From the NCBI RefSeq assembly GCF_027943255.1, contig NW_026562179.1, forward strand, positions 6,946,501-7,010,500: a stretch of 64,000 bases of DNA, written 5' to 3'. The notes beneath the pieces are model-generated. The model was not told the origin of the DNA and ran no database searches. It saw nothing but the letters and a program-made list of their open reading frames with translations. A program made the translations under genes and the position numbers. Shown here one piece after another: positions 42,163 through 53,291 of the stretch (position 1 is its first letter; each line of letters begins with the position of its first letter). The DNA is from Anastrepha obliqua (Eukaryota > Arthropoda > Insecta > Diptera > Tephritidae).

Positions 42163-42894
42163 GGAATATTGGGACAGGATTTTCTGAAAGATTGCCTTTG
42201 CAAAATCGATTTAGAAACATATACTATAACACTCGTTGTTGATGATAAAGAGATCATTTTACCCATTCATTCAGATTTATCTGAAGTTTCGGATATAATT
42301 ATTCCTGCAAGATCGGAAATAATTCATCGAGTAAAATTAGATCTAACTAAAGACAGCGTCGTGTTCAATAAAGAAATTCAAAAAGGCGTATTTCTAGGAA
42401 ACTCCATAGTACCCAAGGAAGGATTTGCTCACATAAGACTACTTAAAGTTAACGACAGTGAAATTCGTATAAAAAATCTAAATCTTGAAACAGAACCCTT
42501 AAATAACTATTACATAATTAACCAGAAAAATAAAGATAATTTTGACAAAACACGTTTTCAAAAATTAATGAAAATTTTAAATTTTGATTCAGACGACAAA
42601 ATTGCAAGGGATTCATTATATAAAATTTTCGAGCAATTCCCAGACATTTTTCATATAGAAGGAGAAACTTTGAGCACTAATAATTTTTATACCCAACATT
42701 TGAGTATGAACGATAAAACACCTGTATACATAAAAAATTACAGATTACCTCAGACTCAGCTTGAAGAAATAGAGGAACAAGTAGAAAATTTATTGCAAAC
42801 CGACATAGTGGAACCATCAGTGAGCGCCTATAATTCACCACTTTTGATTGTACCAAAGAAAGTAGCGGAGACAAAAAAAAATGGAGGCTTGTAA
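42163..42894 (+). pseudogene. pol: protease end and N-terminal RT
   Basis: GILGQDFLKD, then a connection region, and the RT entry motifs TPVYIKNYRLPQ and DIVEPSVSAYNSPLLIVPKK. The frame ends at 42894, one base out of register with the following RT segment. Confidence 0.88.
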
Positions 42895-43980
42895 TAGACT
42901 ATAGACAACTAAACAATAAGATAATTAATGATAAATTTCCGTTGACGAGAATAGAAGACATACTAGACAAACTGGTTCGCGCAAAATATTTTTCAACGCT
43001 CGACATGACAAGCTCTTTTCACCAGATAACGCTAGACAAACACTCAAGACACTTGACTGCATTCTCCACAAGACAAGGACTCAAAATATCTAGCAATAGC
43101 TTTCAAAGAATGCTCACAATAGCTTTGAGTGGTTTAGATAGCAATGCATTTTTATACGTAGACTATATTATAGTGTTTGGCTGTAGTCTAAAACACCACA
43201 ACAGTAATTTAATTGCAGTTTTTGAAAGACTACGAAAATATAACTTAAAACTAAATGCGAGAAAGTGCGTATTTTTTAAATCCGAAGTCGTGTACCTAGG
43301 GCATCTGATCACGCAAGATGGCATAAAAACAGACCCATCAAAATTTGAAGTGATAAAAAAATACCCCGTACCAAAAAGTAGTGACGAGGGTAGGAGATTT
43401 GTAGCTTTTTACAATTATTATAGACGTTTTGTACACAATTTTGCTCAAATAACCAAGTGCCTAAATAATCTTGTAAAGAAGGGACAAGTATTTGATTGGA
43501 CTGACGAATGTCAGAAAGCATTCGAATCACTAAAAGGAAAACTAATCAATCCACGTATCTTACAATATCCAAATTTCGAGCAACCATTTGTGTTGACAAC
43601 AGACGCATCTAATTTCGCACTCGGTGCAGTACTTAGTCAAGGAGGAATAGGGAAAGATTTGCCTACATCATATGCAAGCAAAACTTTAGTAAAACATGAT
43701 ATAAATAAATCGGTCATAGAAAAAGAACTACTCGCGATTCACTGGGGAATACATTTCTTCCGTCCATACCTAATGGGTAGAAAATTCACCGTGGTAACGG
43801 ACCACAGACCTCTTATCTCCTTATTTTCACACAAAAATCCTTCGTCCAAGATGACAAGGATTAGACTTGATTTGTCAGACTATGATTTCGAAATAGCCTA
43901 GAAGCAAGGCAAAATGAACACAAATGCCGATGCATTATCACGAATAAAGATAGACTCAGACATACTAAAAAAAAAATGAT
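42890..43980 (+). pseudogene. pol: reverse transcriptase and RNase H
   Basis: LVIDYRQLNNK and FPLTRIEDIL, YFSTLDMTSSFHQI (first Asp), a shortened AFxxxxGLxxxxxS region, FLYVDYIIVFG where the catalytic YVDD has become YVDY, VYLGHLITQDGIKTDPSK, then RNase H with LTTDASNFALGAVLSQ, EKELLAIHWGI and VVTDHRPL. A stop at 43900 precedes NADALSRI. The YVDY change should abolish polymerisation. Confidence 0.92.
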
Positions 43981-45310
43981 ACCAACGGATTGTGATGACA
44001 ATAATAAAATGTTTGTAATAACAAGGGGAATGTCTGCCAAAAATAACACCAGGAAATCAGGCCAACTTCACATTTGGGATTGTACGTCCACTGCCAATAT
44101 AAGAAATATAAAAAGATTAAAATTCGTATACGAAGAAAAAATGAAAGGATCCAAAATACAGATAAATAAAAATGGGGATATAATAATCCGATATAGTGAG
44201 GAGCCTCTGAAATACGTTTCAATCATGGCGAAACTATCATCAATAGCGACTAAAAGAAATATAGAAAAGCTAGCGCTAGAAAAAGATAATTTATTAAGAG
44301 AAATGAATATTGAAAATTTTAAGAAAGCATTCAACAAGTTGCAAACTGAAAGATTAGCACAAAATTTAAGACCCTTAAGAATAATTTTATATAAAGCCCC
44401 AAAACAAATTAATGACGAAGAAATTATAAAAAACTTTAATATTTGAGTATCATTCAGCACTAGGAGGACACCTGGGTAGAAAAATTATCTTAAAATTAAA
44501 ACAAAAATACATATGGAAGAACATGAGAAAAATAATAAAACAATATATAAACAGTTGTAAAGAATGTACTCGAAACAAACAGACAAAGTACATAAAAGAA
44601 AAAATGACAATAACGGACACACCTAGTACAAGCTTTGAAAATTAAGCATAGATACAGTAGGACCATTGATTATATCAAATGGTTTCCGATATATTTTAAC
44701 GGTACAATGCGAACTGACAAAATACATAATCTTATTCCCAATGAAATCTAAAGAAGCAATTTCTATCGCAAAGACACTAGTAGAACAGTTAATACTAAAA
44801 TACGGACTTTTTAATACATTAAAATCTGATCGAGGTACAGAGTTTGCAAATGAATTAATGAAAAATATATGCGAAATACTAAATATAAAGCAGACCTTTT
44901 CAGCACCCTATCACCATCAGACAATAATAGTTGAAAGGAGTCACAGAGTCCTAAATGAATTTCGACATTTAGTAGAAAATCACGAATGAGACCAATGGCT
45001 ACCTTATTTTGCATTTGCTTTTAATACCACACCGAACATAGAGACGGAATTTTTACCGTACGAGTTAATATACGGAAAACTACCACGCTTACCAACTGAC
45101 ACAATCGAGGACAATCAACCAGTATATAACTTAAACAATTACGCAAATGAGATGAAACTTAGACTAAAAGAGTCACTTCTTAGGGCACAAGAGCTGATAA
45201 AACTAACAAAACAAAAGAGAAAATAACTATGTGACAAGAGCTGTAACACATCAGAATTAAAAGTAGGTGACTGGGTATTTGTAAAACTAGAAACTAGAAG
45301 AAAACGAATT
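43976..45310 (+). pseudogene. pol: integrase region
   Basis: A 156-codon frame (43976-44446) leads to the HHCC zinc finger (GGHLGRKIILKLKQKYIW, then CKECTRNKQ; frames broken). The core shows IDTVGPLI (Asp), LKSDRGTEFANELM (Asp) and IIVERSHRVLNEF (Glu), then FAFNTTPN, PYELIYGKLP and the GDWVFVK-type C-terminal fold. Several stops (44447, 44643, 44987, 45225) break it. Confidence 0.88.
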
Positions 45311-45543
45311 AACAATAAGCTTAAGAAATATCATAATAATACCCTTAAGAAATACAAAATCACCTTAGATATTATCATATAATAAAATAAAGAAAAATTT
45401 ATTATAAAACATTCAATTAAAAATAAATTTAAATATACTAAGAAACTTTTAAAGTCATAAAATTATTTATATTGAAAACTACTGAACTTGCAAAGTTTAA
45501 TCAAATTTTTTAGCACAGTAATTTTCAATCTTAACCATAGGGG
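45311..45543 (+). other. Region between integrase and 3' LTR
   Basis: AT-rich, no envelope-like ORF. Ends 'ccataggggtgtag'; the AGGGG just before the LTR is the candidate polypurine tract. Confidence 0.7.
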
Positions 45544-46122
45544 TGTAGAGTACCTTCACTTCACTTTCAAACTTCTTTCGAATTCTTTAAATATATTTTT
45601 AATAGGTAAATGAACTCAAACTTAAATTATTTAAACCATTTCAATGTCAATGCTATTGTTGTCAAATAAACACTTTAATTTCAATGACAAAATTCTTTTT
45701 CCTTTTTTTTTGAAACCCAAAACATAAGTAAAGACATGGCACACACCAAATACATTTTTTCTGTCATATGATACCTCACTCCAAAGCAAAACCATAGTTT
45801 ACTGTCAAGTTCAAAGACCCATTTAAATTTAAGCCAGCCTAAGCAAAATTTTATTGTATAGTATTTTTTTTGAATTTATAATTTTGTTACTGATTTTTAC
45901 TTGTAACAATGTTTAGTTGTAATTATATATTTTATTGATGAGAAGACAAAAAGAAAGTATAAAATAAAGTCATTCTATCAGATGGCGGGCAATTCAAGTC
46001 TTAGCCTGGTAGTTGAAGGCAGTCATTTGCCCTAACTAAATAAAAAAAAATATTTTATTTAAAAGGAACTTTTAGTCGACAGGTTTGCTCTAAAGCTCTT
46101 ACCCGATAATAAAGACTTTTCA
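45544..46122 (+). repeat. 3' LTR
   Basis: 579 bp, near-identical to the 5' LTR and followed by TSD GAAT. Confidence 0.95.
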
Positions 46123-46460
46123 GAATATAAAGCCTCCAAATGCAGTTTTTTGCGTTTTTATGCGGAAGACGTCGCGGCTAGAAAGTATGCGTGTGTGTAT
46201 ACAGTTTCTTGTGTTGTTTTCATTGCTTTCGTCTACTCTTCTTATTCAAAAACTGTAATTCCCCTTCCTTTTGTTAGGAGATATTTCATGTGTGTGAATA
46301 TTCAGTAAATGGCTTGGTAATATTGTGGTATGAGAGATTTAACTAAACAAACTAATGAAAAGGAAGTGATGCGTATTGAATTGTGAAAATACCATCAAAT
46401 GCAGTTTTTTTGCTTTTTTATGCGGATGACCCCGTGACAAGTAAGTGCGTGTGTGTGTCT
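46123..46460 (+). repeat. Repeat interrupted by the LTR retrotransposon (right part)
   Basis: 'caaatgcagttttttgcgtttttatgcgga' occurs at about 46137 and again at about 46396, and 'gtaaatggcttggtaatatt' at about 46305. The family is inverted at 47190-47450. Confidence 0.65.
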
Positions 46461-46639
46461 CCTTGTATTTTGTCGTTGTTGTTGCAGCAGTTTACTAAAT
46501 CCTGCCAGTACCGTGTAGTCACCGATCGTTTTCGTCTAACTCATCTAACTCTAGGCCTAGGAAACGTCTGGAGAGAGAGGGGTGTTAGCTGAGTAGATTT
46601 GATGGCGCATAGGTTAGATGAAATAGGTGCTTAGTGTCC

Positions 46640-47190
46640 TGTGGTGTGCCTTCACATGCTGGACATATATTGGATGTGTCGCGGTCTGTTGGGAATAGGT
46701 AGGAGTTTAACGTATTACAATATCCAGAACGTCCTGGACAAAAGTTATGCGGGTCTTGAGAGGCAGCTGAAGCTTTTCGTCAGCAATAGGTTGTGGTGGC
46801 ATTCCGATAACGGCATTCGGAGGTCGGGAATTTAGGAAGGTGGTAAGAATCTCCCGACAGATATCTCTTATTATCTGTCTATATACTGTCCGCTCCAGTA
46901 GTTGGGATTGGGTTTTGTTCTGGATCTCGTCAGTGTAGTTGAAGAGATGCCTGCTGATTTGCCTGGGAGATTGCTCATCAACATTTCTTTGTCTTTGTCG
47001 CAAGTGCTACCGGGTAGCGATCAGAGAACCTTTGAGTTTTGATCTCAAAAGGTGACTGACGAATGCCGACCACTCAAATAATTCCAGGAGTAGTTCTGGC
47101 GGGCGAATAGAGTATCATCTAAGAGCGTGGAGTGGCTGACTGTATCGAAAACCTTCTTCATGTCCAGCTCTACTTGGACAGCTCTCTTTC
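46640..47190 (-). pseudogene. LINE RT and C-terminal knuckle fragments
   Basis: Minus strand: VELDMKKVFDTVSHSTLLDD (RT, about 47190-47120) and YLSGRHSSVTF, then RQISRHLFNYTDEIQNKTQ, and after a frameshift at about 46735 RSGYCNTLNSYLFPTDRD with CPACEGTPQDTKHLFH. The final motif is the C-terminal zinc knuckle of insect Jockey-like LINEs. Confidence 0.78.
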
Positions 47191-47450
47191 AGCGGCGATC
47201 GGGGCGATCGGGCGATAGGAACTACCAAACACAAGAAATAATACACATCCACACTTTCTTGTCACGGTGTCATCCCCATAAAAACGCGGCACTTCCTTTT
47301 CATTAGTTTGTTTAGTTTAAGTGTCCAAAATCACAATATTACCAAGCCATTCAATGAATTTTTGCAAACATGTAATTTCTCTTCCTTGTGTTTATTTGTC
47401 TATATTTTCGGCTTTCGAAGGGCGCCACCGTAGGTATTCGATTCGTCTTA
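47190..47450 (-). repeat. Inverted copy of the 39230/46123 repeat
   Basis: 'aatattaccaagccattcaa' and 'cattagtttgtttagtttaa' are the reverse complement of the repeat flanking the LTR element. It lies directly upstream of the MADF-like exon, so it may be the end of a Harbinger element. Confidence 0.65.
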
Positions 47451-47487
47451 GAGTTTGTACTTAGTATTGTTTGGATTATGAGTGCTA

Positions 47488-47574
47488 ATGGACACGGAAA
47501 AGTTAGAAGATGAAGTGAGAAAACGTCCCGAGTTATGGGATATGGGAAGAAAGGACTATTGCAAAAATATCAAA
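47488..47574 (+). CDS. MADF-like N-terminal exon (Harbinger accessory or host-derived)
   Basis: ATG at 47488; the 29 codons contain KLEDEVRKRPELWDMGRKDY, the start of a MADF (Myb/SANT-like) DNA-binding domain, ending at a GTGAGT donor at 47575. No second exon is recognisable. A HARBI1-like fragment on the opposite strand 140 bp away suggests the two-gene organisation of PIF/Harbinger elements, whose second protein is MADF/Myb-like. Confidence 0.6.
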
Positions 47575-47715
47575 GTGAGTGTATTTTTGTATAATAAAAG
47601 TTATTGTACACACATAGATATTTGTTTACAAAATGCATTTACATAAATACATAGGCACATAAGATTACGTTTTGAACAAAATAAGATTTATACAAGTCAC
47701 GTACTTTCATAGCAC

Positions 47716-48000
47716 TTAAAGAAGCTCGGCTCCTGTTCGCTCTTTGTTCTCTTATTCCCATATTGATCGATAACGAGCGTATAGCTTCCAATAAAGTGTG
47801 TCGCTACCCTCTTTGCCAATAATAATACTATGAAAGAAACATGTACTCTGTAGTCATCCTTGCTTTTATTAATTTCGCATTAGCTTTTGTTTTATCGTCA
47901 GTTAAATTAATTTTTAGGAATGATCGCAACAAATAGTTTTTAAGAGTATAAGCTTCATCTCCAATTAGTACAAAGGGTGCTTCTATTTCATATCGTGGCT
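47716..48000 (-). pseudogene. PIF/Harbinger (HARBI1-like) transposase fragment
   Basis: Minus-strand reading APFVLIGDEAYTLKNYLL (third catalytic Asp, GDEA) and KLIKARMTTEYMF, then TLLEAIRSL after two stops. The upstream catalytic domain is missing, and LINE sequence begins at about 48003. Confidence 0.8.
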
Positions 48001-48063
48001 TTATCCATACTCAGTACATCACACTCCCAAAGCCTAAGCCTGATGCTAGAAAACACCGAACAG

Positions 48064-48850
48064 CTACAGAGAAAATCCTCTACATGGTCCACATTCCCAA
48101 GACAGAAAAGGCATATTAGACCGCCAATGATTCCATTGGTAGCCACATGCTGACCACAGGCGTTGTTTCTTGTGATTATAACCCACCAGTATGATCAGGT
48201 CCTTCCTACTAAGTTTCAGGAGAAAGGTCGCTAATTTCCTGTTTAGTTCTTTCACAAAGCACTTGGCTACTCTGCAAAAGCTGAACTCAGACCAACGTAT
48301 TCCTTGGGTAGACCTTAGGACGTCGTCAATATATAATAGAAATGATGCAGAATTGACACCTGCGTAAGCTCGCAGAACTTTCGTTAACCTGTTTATGAGC
48401 AAACTCGTTCCCTGTAATTCCACAATGTTCAGGCACCTAAATAAGTTAAACTTTGTTGTGTTTTGCAACAATTTTCAGTTTTTTCTTACATTCCCCGACT
48501 AATTTCGATGATGTTAACCCATGCCAGCAAGGGCTCTTATTGCAGCTTGGCAAGTAACTAAAAGTTCCAATACTATCTACATACTACCCCACCATTTTTC
48601 TTAATTAACAAGTATGCTACTTTTAAGATGGCACCGACTTCCGTTTCGAATACCGTAGCCATCTGTTCTGTAGTGTCAGAAAACTTAGTGTATTCGTCTA
48701 AGTACCATCCAGATCCGCTGCCATGGCTGGTTTTGGATCCGTCGGTGTAGAAATTGTACTAAAATCTTGAAGATAACGTACGGCAACCGATTGCCTGCTG
48801 TCATCAAGAACAGTGTTCACTGCACCGAGAACTGGTGGCATATCTGACAT
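48064..48850 (-). pseudogene. LINE RNase H and C-terminal region
   Basis: LRSTQGIRWSEFSFC, LATFLLKLSRKDLIILVGYN and, upstream, short RNase H-like readings (FYTDGSK-type at about 48760). The KLSRKD block follows the RNase H domain in insect LINEs of this group. Confidence 0.6.
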
Positions 48851-49079
48851 TATCCAGTGTTTTCTTCGTTTCCACAGACTTCGTTTAACTTCAACATTTA
48901 TGCCGCCTTCAACGTTTCCTTTCGGATTTAAAGATGTAGAGATAGCAAGTTCAGGATGTCATTAAGGGCATATTAAGATGTCGTGTTCATAACACACTTC
49001 TCTGAAGTCTATTCAGGGGTCTATTCTGGAATTAACCATAGTAATCTTCCACCGAACTACAGAGGCGTATGCAATAGTG

Positions 49080-49610
49080 GGTCTAATCAGGGTGTTGTAC
49101 AACAAGTGTAGTAACGCAAAACTTGGACCCCACATCTTGCCAAAGGTTCTCTTACACTACCGGAAGACTTTTAGTGTTCGAGAGACCTTCTGCTCGAGGT
49201 GCGTCTTCCAGGTCACCTTCTACGAGTCTTCCAGGTCATCTCCCCTACGGTTGGGCAGCCTTTCTTAACTTCAACCTTGACTCCTTAATCGTTTTCTATA
49301 TCTGTGATAACCAATCTCTTGGATATCATAGAGTGGATCCATCTAACAATGATTTCTTCTATTCCATGTCTTCTGATAGAAGAGCATACATATATAGTCA
49401 AAGCAGCATTGTCAAAAGTGCCTTCAATGTCCACATACACACCAGAAGTGTATTCCCTTGCTTCCAACCCTTTTTCGATTCGAAAATAAAATCAAGAATT
49501 CGACTGTCGAACCTCGAAAAATTCCCTTTAATGAGATCATAATATTGTGTTCAATCCGCTTTTCGAGGATTCCGACTCGCTGGCGTCGAAGTTTCCTTGG
49601 TCGCAAGCCG
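49080..49610 (-). pseudogene. LINE reverse transcriptase fragment
   Basis: TSGVYVDIEGTFDNAALTIY (catalytic Asp in D-I-E-G-x-F-D), IVRWIHSMISKRLV, and upstream LRRQRVGILEKRI. The YADD region further down is not intact. Confidence 0.72.
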
Positions 49611-49692
49611 TAACTCTATATAACGATGGTCCGACAGGGAATCTTTCCAACCAATCGCACAATCTGATATTTTATAGTTAAATAATGCCATA

Positions 49693-50199
49693 TCAATCCC
49701 TTCCGGACTTCTGCTGGTTATGAAAATCGGTCGAATGCCAACGTTCTGTACAACTAAGAGAGATTATCATGAAAGCCATGAGTTTACGCCGCCTGAAGTT
49801 ACAATTCGTGCAACTTTTGACTGTGTTCTGTGAATTCGAGTCACATCCCATAATAAGACCTAATACCATAGATTCAGTGTATCTTGCGACTTCCATAAAC
49901 ACCCTCTTAGGAGGAAGGAGAATAGATTCACAGCGAAAATAGGCCGAGACAACGATTGTCTCTATCGATTTACCCCATCGATACCTTATCTTGACTGCAA
50001 CTAAGTCTGTAACACAGAAGTGTCTTAACAAAATGCAATCAACCGCTTTTGGCACAACAATACACGTACCCGCTTTACATACATATATCTCCCAAGCCCT
50101 GTATTTGTCGTTTAGACATCCACGGACTGCGGCATAAAATACCAGTAGCCGATATGTTATGTTGCAAGTTAATCTGTGTAAATGAAATGTTGAATTCAT
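49693..50199 (-). pseudogene. LINE AP endonuclease domain
   Basis: TCIVVPKAVDCILLRHFCVT, DLVAVKIRYRWG, TIVVSAYF and IMGCDSNSQN, an APE-like fold with the D-x-N active-site motif. 168 codons open, but the N-terminus is lost and the C-terminal part frame-shifted. Confidence 0.75.
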
Positions 50200-50314
50200 A
50201 TGGACAATCAGATTTTTACGTTACACCTTGCCCATAACTGAATCGAAAACAGTAACAAGTATCCGTCTCAGATGCAAATATATAGACGCATTCCATTCCT
50301 AGATCGTATGGCTT

Positions 50315-50860
50315 TCAGCGAGTCTGGGTCCACACCAAGAACAAGGTGGGAGGCGTTTCCATACTCAGGATCCGTCCCCGCTTTGGTATGGTGGTATGAC
50401 CCCCAGTGCGTCGTAACAAGTGCTTATTTAAGGCATGGATCCTGGAAAAAAACGCATTCGGCTCCCTTGGAGGTCCAGTAATCGGAATGCTTTCCCTCCC
50501 AAGTTTCTGAATTTTGTTCGTTTGCTGAATCACAAACTTACATTTTTCAAAAATTTCCATCGCAGCATTAGTTGTGGTCGGAAATTCGAGCGATTGAGAG
50601 TTTGGGCATTGTATCTTCAAGATGCCGTGCTCAACTTTCATTCACTCGAATCTAGGTACATTTTTCGATTTTCCGAAACTTTGCTCTCGACAAAGACCAA
50701 TTGCTTTTAGGACAATTGGACCTGTCTATCGCCACAGATCTGCACCATCATACCGCTAGCCACTGCTGTAGCATATGCGCCTCCGACAGACGGTAGTGAA
50801 TCACTAGGCGGTTTTGAATTTGCCCTCGCTCCTACACTTCCCCCACAGCACTCCTTTCTC
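50315..50860 (-). pseudogene. LINE ORF1/ORF2 junction region, unclear
   Basis: A 108-codon minus-strand frame (50315-50641) between the endonuclease and the mariner insertion has no motif I can name. By position it belongs to ORF1 or the ORF2 N-terminus. Confidence 0.4.
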
Positions 50861-50874
50861 TGGGTATCTTGGTA

Positions 50875-52079
50875 CTACAGGGCCCGCCATCTATCGTTAC
50901 GGATTTGAACTAGGTATTATTTGAAGAATGGTAACACTTAGCTGTCATCTGATTTGACAGAAAATTGGTTTTATTCTTTCGCTGAACGAAAATGGTTGTG
51001 TATACGCTCAACGAACGCTGGGAAATATTGCGACATTACTTTGAAAATCATGGTAATGTTGCAGAATGTGTACGAAAATTACGTACGGCAATGGGAAGAA
51101 GAAAAGCACCGAATGAAGCGTATGTGCGTTACTTTGCGAAAAAAGTAAGAGAAACTGGGTTGCTTATTGACAAACCAACGCGTGACCGACCAAAAACCGT
51201 GCGTACACCCGAAAATATTGCTGCTGTGGCCGAGAGTGTTCGTGAATCACCAGGAACATCAGTTTACCGTCGTTCACAACAATTGGACATTTCGGAGACA
51301 TCATTGAGATGAATTTTGCGTAAAGACCTTGGTATGACGCCGTACAAAGTCCAATTGGTTCGGCAGCTGAAGCAAACCGACCACCCAATGCGTTTTCGCT
51401 TCGCTTCATGGGCTTGGGATCGACTTGAAGAAGATGAAGACTTTTACCGAAAAATCATCTTTTCGGATGAAGCTCATTTCCATCTCGGCGGGTATGTTAA
51501 CAAGCAAAATTGCCGCATTTGGGGCTCAGAAAACCCGCACGCACTCAAAAAAAAGCCGATGCATTCACAACGAGTCACTGTTTGGTGCGGATTTTGGTCG
51601 AGAGGCATCATTGGTCCATTTTTCTTCGAAAATGAGCGAGGAGGGGCCGTAACCGTCAATGAGCGTTACCGGGCCATGTTGAACGAATGTTTGTTCCGAG
51701 AAATTGAAGAGGACGATATTGGTGGCGTTTGGTTTCAACAAGATGGCGCTACTTGCCACACAGCGAATGCTACGAGCAATCTTTTGCGCACTGTCTTCGA
51801 AGATCGCATTATCAGCCGAAATTCTGATATCGTTTGGCCGCCTCGGAGCTGCGATTTGACGCCGTTGGATTATTATCTTTGGGGTGCCGTCAAAGTACAG
51901 TGTTATGCCAACAAACCAGCAACAATTTATGCACTGAAGACCAACATACGCGATGTCATAACTGAGATGACAATGTGTTGAAAAATTGGACCGATCGTAT
52001 CGCAGTTTGGAGAAATATTGAGTAGTTTCTTTTTTACAGCATTTTTTAATTCCGTAAAGTTATATGGCGGACCCTTTAC
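50875..52079 (+). mobile_element. DD41D ('rosa'-like) mariner, 1205 bp
   Basis: Imperfect inverted ends 'ctacagggcccgccat' at 50875 and 'ggcggaccctttac' to 52079, with TA at 50873-50874 and 52080-52081. Contains a nearly complete transposase ORF. Inserted into the minus-strand LINE. Confidence 0.9.
50992..52025 (+). pseudogene. DD41D mariner transposase, one stop and one frameshift
   Basis: ATG at 50992. HTH region (NERWEILRHYFENHGNVAEC, RRSQQLDISETSLR), then IIFSDEAHFHLGGYVNKQNC (first Asp), TVWCGFWSRGIIGPFFFEN, WFQQDGATCHTA (second Asp) and WPPRSCDLTPLDYYLWGAV (third Asp). Counting from QQD to LTPLD gives 41 residues between, the spacing of the rosa group. Defects: TGA at 51310-51312 (a likely CGA to TGA transition) and a frameshift at about 51970, after which the C-terminus NWTDRIAVWRNIE is still readable to 52025. 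Confidence 0.92.
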
Positions 52080-52256
52080 TACCCGGTACTTGATTGTCGC
52101 AAGAGGCTAGTTACTGCAGCCTGTTGTCCAAGGTTGCTTACATTGGATTCAGGTTTGTTACCCTTCCTCCTTTTCTTCTTCCTTTTACAAACCGGTGCGC
52201 TCCCCTTCGCCTCATCTGCCAAGTTGACCAGATGGGTCATCACCAGATCTTTTTCT

Positions 52257-52577
52257 CTAACCAGCTTCGGTTACATGGGTAGGCGAAAGCAGAAGAGCCA
52301 CAAATCCAGTTTGAGTCGCAGTCGGCATAGCTTGGTTTGACGCAGCCATAACTTTTACTTCTCTCACCGTCTTCGCGTCTTGCCGCCTTCTCTCTCTGTA
52401 AGACATATTTAATACTGTAGCTGACACCTGTTCAGTGTCCATTGGTACACTATTACTTTCTGAGCGCGAACTCGGATTAACCATAGCCCCAACAGTCTCC
52501 GAAACTGTTGCCAGCACAGGAACCAATTTGGTTTTCTCGGATGCGGTGACATAACAAGCAAGGGCTACCTGCGCCAT
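52257..52577 (-). pseudogene. Putative LINE ORF1 fragment
   Basis: 106 codons, Ala/Ser/Thr-rich, with MSYRERRRQDAKTVREVKVM. It lies at the 5' side of the minus-strand LINE, where ORF1 is expected. No zinc knuckles are seen. Confidence 0.35.
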
Positions 52578-52809
52578 AAGCTAGACGTTAGAGCTATGGT
52601 ACTTTTCAGATTTGCATCCCAATCAACCATATTACGTCCGTAAGTAAAAGAAAGCGTCAGAGCGCTGAGAGGTAAACGAACTTGTCCAGCCTTCTCAAGA
52701 TCAGCTACAGGATTAGCAGGCGTTCCTGCACTTTCATAGCTTTCATTGGTTCCACTAAGGCAAGCTCATTTTCACTCAGCAACAGGCGGAGGAGTCTCGC
52801 AAATAAATT

Positions 52810-53165
52810 GACGCCTCGACATCATCGTGGCGGGAGTGTTTTTATTACGACAGCAACTTGCGGAAAGTGGAGGAATTGAAATCGAAAGTTTAAGTTACTT
52901 CTATGTTAAAGAGAATAGAAAGAAAAGCAGCGACCTTGTGGCTTTTCAACGAAAGTACGCATTCCACCAAAAGAAGCATGCTTGCGGGACAGAATTTCTC
53001 GAAAACCGCATTTCTGTGAGTAAAGCAGAAATTGGGAGCATATAATGGATATTGCGCTTGATTTTTGCAGAAGGTCAGGTACGTAGGCTTAAAATGGGTG
53101 AAAATTAACAAAGTGGTCTGATGAGGGCATTGCCCAACCAGTTTGTATGAAGTTCGCACCCTCAA
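52810..53165 (+). pseudogene. P-like transposase coiled-coil remnant, second copy
   Basis: LLRQQLAESGGIEIESLSYF, ENRISVSKAEIGSI and, after one stop, LRLIFAEGQVRRLKMGE. Same family as 33522-33184 in the opposite orientation. Confidence 0.5.
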
Positions 53166-53291
53166 TAGGTGGGTGAAAAAATTAGATATGAAAAAGGCTT
53201 AATAGAGTGTAATTAACGTGCGTTTTAATTACTTGCAGCTTTCACGCAAATGGAATCAATTCAAACTCTGTGAGCTTTAAGTTTCCGCGAA

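Larger units (their letters stand above)
39435..46122 (+). mobile_element. Ty3/gypsy-type LTR retrotransposon with nested Helitron
   Basis: LTRs at 39435-40011 and 45544-46122, TSD GAAT at 39431-39434 and 46123-46126, PBS at 40012, then gag (40199), protease, RT/RNase H and integrase in Ty3/gypsy order. No env-like ORF lies between integrase and the 3' LTR. Without the 1258-bp Helitron the element is about 5.4 kb. Frameshifts and a changed RT catalytic box indicate a dead copy despite the similar LTRs. Confidence 0.93.
48003..52650 (-). mobile_element. Decayed LINE (endonuclease-RT-RNase H type), split by mariner
   Basis: Minus strand, read from right to left: putative ORF1 region (52577-52257), the mariner insertion (50875-52079), endonuclease (50199-49693), RT (about 49610-49080) and C-terminal region (48471-48064). 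Many frameshifts. The general plan fits I/LOA/R1-like LINEs. Both ends are approximate. Confidence 0.72.

Noticed and set aside
45311..45543. Possible envelope gene of the gypsy-type element
   Set aside because: Only about 230 bp of AT-rich sequence without an ORF lies between integrase and the 3' LTR.
47488..47574. Host transcription-factor gene of the MADF family
   Set aside because: Only one short exon is present, next to Harbinger pieces, with no continuation; a transposon origin is more likely.
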